Assembly (NCBI GenBank): GCA_025457915.1
Contig: JALOTL010000021.1
Span: 1-47,994 of the forward strand
Length of the DNA stretch: 47,994 bases
Direction of reading: 5' to 3'
Source of the DNA: Spirochaetota bacterium
GTDB taxonomy: Bacteria > Spirochaetota > UBA4802 > UBA5550
Position 1 is the first letter of the stretch, and every line of letters begins with the position of its first letter. The notes beneath the pieces were generated by a model. It saw only the letters and a list, made by a program, of their open reading frames with translations. It ran no database searches and was not told the DNA's origin. The position numbers and the translations under genes are program-made. Of this stretch, positions 43,169-47,994 are shown in pieces.

Positions 43169-44659
43169 ATGGTATATAAAATGAACGATCAGATAAAAAA
43201 ACTAGTCATAACGGCCTTTACCCTTGCCGCGTTGATATTCGCGGTGGGGGCCAATTACTACCGCATACTGTACATGGCGGACTGGGTCAGGAGCTATTGT
43301 ATTGAAATCGTTGAAAGGTTACTCCCCAGGATGGATACCTTCACGACGATAGATCCCGACAGGTTCAGGCGCTTCATCTTCACCTATGAGAATTTCCCCG
43401 GGAGTTTCTCTCATTCGGGAGGGCTTCTTGTCTGCAGGCCGGAAAAGGACGTTGACCTCGACGATCTTGCGGAAAACATGATCGGGTACACGGATTACTA
43501 CAGGCTGTCGGCTTTAAAAAATGATCTCAAGAAAATAAACCCGGTCAGCGGCGGCGAAATTTCCGCCAATACGCCGGTCATCATACCCGGGAGCCTTCCC
43601 CCCGTTATGGAGGACATGAGAAGAACGAAAAAGCCCCCGGTTATCAAGGTCAGGGGTCTTTATTTTTCCGGACAGACCGCGGGTTCATCAAGGCTCCTGG
43701 AAAACCTCCCCGGGTACAGGGCCCTGGGCATAAACGCGATCGTTTTCGACGTGAAGGACGTCACGGGAATAGTGAATTACCGGAGCGGCGTTAAGGAGGT
43801 GGTGGAGTACAATACCCACAGGCAGAGGACCATAGACAACATACGGAAACTCATACGGGAACTCAGGAAAAACGGGATCCAGTCAATAGCCAGGATGGCC
43901 GTATTCCAGGACAGGCTGCTCGCGAAGAATGACGGCAGGCTTGCGATAGGTTCAAAGAGCAGGGGGGGCATATGGCGCGCCTCGGGCGGGGACCTGTGGT
44001 GCGATCCAACTGACAGGAGGGTCCAGGATTACAATATAAAGATCGCCTCTGAGCTCGCCGATATGGGCGTCGACGAGATACAGTTCGACTACATCAGGTT
44101 TCCAACCGAGGGGAACCTTTCAGACGCCCTTTTCGATTATGATTTCGGAAGGATGTCGAACGTGGATGTGATAACATCCTTTCTGAAAAGGGCCTACAGG
44201 GAGGTCTCATCGAGAAATGCGCTGCTTTCGATAGACATATTCGGCGTTGTGGCCTGGGGAAAAGAGGTCGATATCCGTAACACCGGGCAGAGGATAGAGC
44301 ACCTGTCGAAATACTGCGATGTGATTTCGCCCATGCTTTACCCGTCCCATTTCAACGACGATTTCGACGGATACAGAAACCCGGGGGATAACCCCTATTA
44401 TTTCATAAACAAGGGCTGCCAGAAGGTCCTGGCCCTTTCGGATAAAAAAACCGCCATACGACCGTGGCTGCAGGCCTTCAGGTGGAGGGTCTCCAGGTAT
44501 AACGAGAAATACATTGCCGACCAGGTCAGGGCCTCCGATGACTCCGGGGCGAAGGGATATCTCTTCTGGAGCGCATCGAACGATTACAGGGTGGTTCTTT
44601 CCGCAATGAAGGACCTGGTTGATAAGGACGCCGGGACAGGGTCCGCGGGAGGGCGTTAG
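43169..44659 (+). CDS. Putative glycoside hydrolase, DUF4015 family, membrane-anchored
   Basis: A 496-residue protein with an N-terminal membrane helix (about 12-30) and a TIM-barrel-like domain. The DUF4015 wording is recognisable: IKVRGLYFSGQTAG, INAIVFDVKDVTGIVNYRSG, ARMAVFQDRLLA, WCDPTDRRVQDYNIKIASELADMGVDEIQFDYIRFPTEG and YLFWSASNDY. Asp residues in FDYIRFP are candidate catalytic positions. The family is annotated as putative glycoside hydrolase but activity is unproven. It starts 25 bases after the patatin gene and probably shares its transcript. An ATG four codons in (43181) is an alternative; neither has a clear ribosome site. The stop overlaps the convergent radical SAM gene by four bases. 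Confidence 0.82.
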   Translation: MVYKMNDQIKKLVITAFTLAALIFAVGANYYRILYMADWVRSYCIEIVERLLPRMDTFTTIDPDRFRRFIFTYENFPGSFSHSGGLLVCRPEKDVDLDDLAENMIGYTDYYRLSALKNDLKKINPVSGGEISANTPVIIPGSLPPVMEDMRRTKKPPVIKVRGLYFSGQTAGSSRLLENLPGYRALGINAIVFDVKDVTGIVNYRSGVKEVVEYNTHRQRTIDNIRKLIRELRKNGIQSIARMAVFQDRLLAKNDGRLAIGSKSRGGIWRASGGDLWCDPTDRRVQDYNIKIASELADMGVDEIQFDYIRFPTEGNLSDALFDYDFGRMSNVDVITSFLKRAYREVSSRNALLSIDIFGVVAWGKEVDIRNTGQRIEHLSKYCDVISPMLYPSHFNDDFDGYRNPGDNPYYFINKGCQKVLALSDKKTAIRPWLQAFRWRVSRYNEKYIADQVRASDDSGAKGYLFWSASNDYRVVLSAMKDLVDKDAGTGSAGGR

Positions 44660-46224
44660 GACCAGGACAGCGTGCAGTTGCCGCCGCCGCACACGGTCCT
44701 TATGCATTCAAGATCGAAGAGCCTGTCTACCTGGCTCGATGCGTATCCGGCTTCGTATCCCGCGGATTCCCTCACGAAGCCCGTGAAGTCCTCCCTGATC
44801 GAACCGGCGCGGCCCTCTTCCATGCCGGGATAATTCTCAACAAGCTCCCTTGAAATGATGTCGGTGGCGAAAAGCGCCGATTTGAGGGACCGGACCATTT
44901 CCAGGTCCGCTCCGGAAAGCGGTTCGTTCCTGTCGAATTTTTCCACTGCACTCCTCACGTAATTCTGGATAGAACCGTTGAATTCCCCGACTATCCTGTC
45001 CACCTCGCTTCCGGGCATGGTTACGGATTCGGAAACCGACTGGTTCGCGTCGTACCTGTCCCAGTCGTCGGAAAGAATCCTGATGCCGAATTCCTCCTTT
45101 TTCTCGCGCACCTCGGTTCCGGGGAAGGGTGCCAGGATGTGGTACCCGTAGCTCGGACTGAGCCTGCGTGCCAGCTCCAGGGTCTCCCTTACGGTTTCAG
45201 GGGTTTCCCCGGGAAGGCCGAGTATATAGGAGGTCATGGGAACTATACCGGCCCCGTTGCACATGTCGACGGCCTTTTTTATGCCGTCCAGGTTTATTTT
45301 TTTCTTCACCCTGTTCAGGATGCCCTGGTTCCCGCTCTCTATCCCGAAACAGAGGGTTGTGCATCCTGCCCTCTTCATCCAGGAAAGGAGATCCGGGGAA
45401 ACCGTGTCGACCCTGGCGAAGGCCGTCCATGGATGGTCTATCCCCCTCTCGATGATTTCAATGCAGACGGAGATGCATCTTTCCCTGTTCGATGTGAAAA
45501 GATCGTCTACTATGTTGATCTGCCTGAATCCCTTTTTTGAAAGCATCTCGAACTCATCCACGACCCTGTCCACGGCGAAATAACGCACTCTCCTGCCGAC
45601 CATTTTGCTCCCGACGCAGAACACGCATTCGAACGGGCAGCCCCTTGACGTCACCATGTTTACTGGAAGTCCTATGGCCCTGTACTTGCCGAGCTCCACA
45701 AGGTGCCTTGCAGGATACGGGAGTATGTTTATATCTTCAATGAAGGGCCTGTCCGGGGCGTGGATGGCTGTCCCGTTTTTCCTGAAGGAAATGCCTTTTA
45801 TGGATTCAATATCATTTCCTTTGATAAGAGACGCCAGGAGCTCCGCAGTAGTAATCTCGCCCTCCCTCCTCACGATATAATCAATATGCGGGTTTGATTC
45901 GAGTATGCTTCCCGGGTCGAACGTTGCATGCGGGCCGCCCAACAGTATGACCAGCCCGGGGTCCGCGTTCCTGCATTCTCCGAGAATCGAGAGGGCGCGG
46001 TTGACGTTCATCGTGACGGCAGTGGCACCGACGAAAGAGGGCCTGAACCTTTCGATGGTCTTCCTGACTCGTTCATCCGAGTAGGGATTGACGACGTAAT
46101 CCTCAATTATCACCTCGAAACCTTTTTCCTCGAGATATGCCGCGAGGGACATGAGCCCGAACGGCGGGGAAGGGGATTCCTCGAAGGGATATGGCGGGTT
46201 TATGAGCATTACCTTGTTGTTCAT
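44656..46224 (-). CDS. Radical SAM protein with B12-binding-like N-terminal domain
   Basis: A 522-residue protein of the class B radical SAM group. Residues 1-130 form a cobalamin-binding-like Rossmann domain (MLINPPYPF... PFGLMSLAAYLEEKGFEVIIEDY... VILLGGPHATFDP); the DxHxxG His motif is absent. The radical SAM cluster is Cys196-Cys200-Cys203 (SRGCPFECVFC). A TIM-barrel part follows with IVDDLFTSNRERC, FGIESGNQGILNRVKK and MTSYILGLPGETPETVRETLEL. The C-terminus carries an unusual Cys-rich end, CIRTVCGGGNCTLSWS. Related enzymes methylate or rearrange lipids, cofactors or peptides; the substrate is not known. The ATG at 46224 is chosen to match the family N-terminus. Confidence 0.88.
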   Translation of the reverse strand: MNNKVMLINPPYPFEESPSPPFGLMSLAAYLEEKGFEVIIEDYVVNPYSDERVRKTIERFRPSFVGATAVTMNVNRALSILGECRNADPGLVILLGGPHATFDPGSILESNPHIDYIVRREGEITTAELLASLIKGNDIESIKGISFRKNGTAIHAPDRPFIEDINILPYPARHLVELGKYRAIGLPVNMVTSRGCPFECVFCVGSKMVGRRVRYFAVDRVVDEFEMLSKKGFRQINIVDDLFTSNRERCISVCIEIIERGIDHPWTAFARVDTVSPDLLSWMKRAGCTTLCFGIESGNQGILNRVKKKINLDGIKKAVDMCNGAGIVPMTSYILGLPGETPETVRETLELARRLSPSYGYHILAPFPGTEVREKKEEFGIRILSDDWDRYDANQSVSESVTMPGSEVDRIVGEFNGSIQNYVRSAVEKFDRNEPLSGADLEMVRSLKSALFATDIISRELVENYPGMEEGRAGSIREDFTGFVRESAGYEAGYASSQVDRLFDLECIRTVCGGGNCTLSWS

Positions 46225-46329
46225 TCCGGGCAAAACCTCTTTTTGCCTGATTATTACAGGGCGGCGCAAAGTCAATAATATTATTAGCGAACCCGGTTCT
46301 TCTTTAGGGTTTTGAGCGATACTCTCGAA

Positions 46330-46379
46330 AGCATGTAAGGCCCGGCAATCGTTTGAAACATGCTGCCGGTTCTGCCGGG
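46330..46379. other. Possible RNA pseudoknot in the intergenic region
   Basis: The stem AGCATGT (46330-46336) pairs with ACATGCT (46358-46364). The loop contains CCCGGCA (46341-46347), which is perfectly complementary to TGCCGGG (46373-46379) just downstream, giving an H-type pseudoknot of two seven-pair stems. It lies between the radical SAM gene and the TPR gene (both minus). The flanks (46280-46448) also hold GC-rich runs but no coding frame or terminator T-run. Function and strand are unknown; chance cannot be ruled out. Confidence 0.35.
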
Positions 46380-46448
46380 GTAAAAGCGTTGACGCCCGGG
46401 GAGAGTGAGAACGGCCCCCCTACCGGACGCAACCCCCGGAAAATAAAG

Positions 46449-47072
46449 TTATTTGCACAGGCCGATGCCGGTCTTTGCGCTCGAATTATTCTTGTAGACC
46501 GCCAGTATTTCGCCGAACACGGCCGCGGCCTTGGATTTCTGGCCCATTTTAAGATAGCTCCAACCCAATCCCTGCTTCATATCGACATCGGACGGATACA
46601 GGACGAGCACCTTTTCGTAAGCCCTGGCCGCATCGCTGAACCTGCCCTGAGCGTAAAGAATATAGGCGAGCCTGCTTCCGGCAAGATAGCTGTTCCTGTC
46701 CGTTTTTAGAGCCGCGATCGCCGCTTTTTCTGCCCTGTCCCACTGGCGCGAGGTCATCAGGGGAAGAATTCCTCCAAGCAGCGGCTCCACTGCGTCTGGA
46801 GCGATAGATGAGGCCTTCTGGTAGTATTCGCAGGAAGCGGAATAATCTCCCCTGCAATGGAACAGCCAGGCCGCCCTCAGGTTCGCCATGTAGTTTTTCG
46901 GGTCCATCCTTATTATTTTAAGAATGCTGTTCAACGAACCGGCGTAATCCTTCCTCGCTTCCAGTATGAAGGACGCTTCGAAAAGATTTTCCGCGGTTTC
47001 CTCTGCGAATGCCTGTCCGACCGCCGTTGAGGCGATTAGAGTAATGCAAAACGCGATTTTTTTCAGGTTCAT
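46449..47072 (-). CDS. Periplasmic TPR-repeat protein
   Basis: A 207-residue exported protein with a signal peptide (MNLKKIAFCITLIASTAVGQAFAEE). About five tetratricopeptide-like repeats fill the rest (FEASFILEARKDYAGSLNSILKIIRM, YMANLRAAWLFHCRGDYSASCEYYQKA, AGSRLAYILYAQGRFSDAARAYEKVL, DVDMKQGLGWSYLKMGQKSKAAAVF). It lies 16 bases downstream of the outer-membrane barrel gene. The pair resembles TPR-plus-barrel units used in polysaccharide or lipid export, but the specific role is unknown. Confidence 0.75.
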   Translation of the reverse strand: MNLKKIAFCITLIASTAVGQAFAEETAENLFEASFILEARKDYAGSLNSILKIIRMDPKNYMANLRAAWLFHCRGDYSASCEYYQKASSIAPDAVEPLLGGILPLMTSRQWDRAEKAAIAALKTDRNSYLAGSRLAYILYAQGRFSDAARAYEKVLVLYPSDVDMKQGLGWSYLKMGQKSKAAAVFGEILAVYKNNSSAKTGIGLCK

Positions 47073-47088
47073 GACAGTCTCCTTTTTA

Positions 47089-47994
47089 TTAAAAATTCAT
47101 TTTCAATCCGGCTGTAAGGCCGGTGTTGAAAAAATTGTGGCGTTCGCCGTACTGTTTCGCGGCCCTGTCGAGCCTTATTGAAACGAACGGTGAAAAGGTT
47201 TTTTTCGGGAAAATATCGGCTGTAACCTTAGCTCCCCAGATGTATTCGATGTCGATGTTGTTTATTATCGAGCCGTGCTCCTCAACCGCGTACCACCTGG
47301 GCCCGTAATAACCCGATGCGGAGAGGTTTATGTTCGTCAGTTCCGCTTCCAGCCTGATCCCGGCTGAATACCTGCCCCTGTTTTTTATTCCCGTCAGCGG
47401 CCTGTCCGCGGTGCAGTACTGTATCATCGGCAGGACCTTCACCGTGAACCGGTCGAGAAAGGAAAGCCCTATCTCGGGTTCCGCCTGCAGGGTGCCGAAA
47501 TTTTTGTAGAATCCCTCGTCCCAGCTCGCGCCCAGCGTCAGGCTGCCGAATTTCCTGTATCCGTAAATCGAAAGCACGTGGGAATTGGTTGTACCGGAAT
47601 TTTTTTCGTTTATGAGGGTCCACCTTGTCAGAATGGAATACCTTTCGGTCCAGTAATAAATACCAAGACCGGGAATCAGCTGCCTGTAGTTTTTCGTGGT
47701 GGTTCTGACTACCGGCAGTTCGAGGGGCGGACGGGGCGGCCCGGGCGGGGGAGGAAGCGAAACGCTGTACAGGCTCTTGTATGTATATTTATACCAGAGG
47801 TAGGTGAACTCGGAATACAGCCCGATGCCGGAACGGTGAAAAGCGTCGAAGGCCGCGGTGACCGAATTGATGCTGTTCGTGTACCAGGCGCCGCCAAAAA
47901 ACCTGCGGGAATAATAAGCCTGCGGCCTCAGCGTCCACGAGGTTTCCTCCCCCGTGCAGTATCCGAGCCTGCCGTCGCCGGACATCGAATCGGC
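47089..47994 (-). CDS. Outer-membrane beta-barrel protein (C-terminal part)
   Basis: The frame is open to the right edge and no signal peptide is visible, so the N-terminus lies outside the window. About 300 residues of alternating aromatic strands are seen (WTLRPQAYYSRRFFGGAWYTNS, GIGLYSEFTYLWYKYTYKSLY, LTLGASWDEGFYKNF). The protein ends in the terminal Phe typical of outer-membrane proteins (TAGLKMNF). A proline-rich loop (PPPPGPPRPPLELP) interrupts the strand pattern. It precedes the TPR gene in the same operon. A YaiO-like or porin-like barrel is possible; no family was confirmed. Confidence 0.65.
   Translation of the reverse strand, partial: ADSMSGDGRLGYCTGEETSWTLRPQAYYSRRFFGGAWYTNSINSVTAAFDAFHRSGIGLYSEFTYLWYKYTYKSLYSVSLPPPPGPPRPPLELPVVRTTTKNYRQLIPGLGIYYWTERYSILTRWTLINEKNSGTTNSHVLSIYGYRKFGSLTLGASWDEGFYKNFGTLQAEPEIGLSFLDRFTVKVLPMIQYCTADRPLTGIKNRGRYSAGIRLEAELTNINLSASGYYGPRWYAVEEHGSIINNIDIEYIWGAKVTADIFPKKTFSPFVSIRLDRAAKQYGERHNFFNTGLTAGLKMNF

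Overview
The window most likely comes from a Gram-negative (diderm) bacterium of the Spirochaetota, of moderate GC content. The main clues are a FlaA-type flagellar filament outer-layer protein (8947-9660, minus), many signal peptides, lipoboxes and outer-membrane beta-barrels, an Mla lipid-transport locus and a TonB-dependent receptor. No rRNA, tRNA, CRISPR array, insertion sequence or phage gene was seen. The region looks chromosomal, is tightly packed and carries mostly housekeeping genes with some lineage-specific ones. Several convergent genes abut or overlap (8946/8947, 28333/28334, 35596-35607, 44656-44659).

Left part (1-10.2 kb). The left edge cuts a BtuB-like TonB-dependent receptor whose leader carries a clear cobalamin riboswitch followed by an intrinsic terminator. 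Next are an SH3b/LamG-like membrane-anchored protein, a cofactor-independent phosphoglycerate mutase, a nitrilase-family amidase, a moaD-moaE pair behind a basic unknown gene, a 43-residue zinc-ribbon protein, a BtuFCD/FecBCD-type ABC importer operon (probably the inner-membrane partner of BtuB), FlaA and a PilZ protein.

Middle part (10.2-31.4 kb). carB and pyrR overlap by one base (pyrimidine synthesis and its control). They are followed by a TIGR01777 epimerase, then a TetR regulator with a palindromic operator and a co-oriented gene fusing a C45 Ntn-hydrolase to a probable beta-barrel. A convergent PlpD-like patatin/POTRA/barrel protein faces it. Then come a basic DNA-binding-like protein, a long-chain acyl-CoA synthetase, small unknown genes (YidB-like, DUF3332), SixA-like phosphatase, an AAA ATPase, a thiamine-diphosphate 2-oxoacid decarboxylase-like enzyme, and two tandem cNMP-GGDEF proteins carrying different active-site substitutions.

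Right part (30.4-48 kb). gatA, a TPR lipoprotein and moaA form a minus-strand operon. A Prc-like S41 protease, an orphan HgdB-like dehydratase subunit and an mlaE-mlaF-mlaD operon follow; the MlaF ATPase has lost its Walker A lysine and Walker B carboxylate pair. Next are an ECF sigma factor with a C-terminal membrane helix and its zinc-finger/FecR partner, a beta-barrel protein, a second patatin, a DUF4015 glycosidase-like protein, a radical SAM protein with a B12-binding-like domain, and a TPR plus outer-membrane-barrel pair running off the right edge.

The strongest candidates for new biology are the complementary defects in the GGDEF pair, the degenerate MlaF in an otherwise intact Mla operon, the hydrolase-barrel fusion next to its TetR regulator, and the membrane-tethered sigma factor with a fused anti-sigma/FecR partner.
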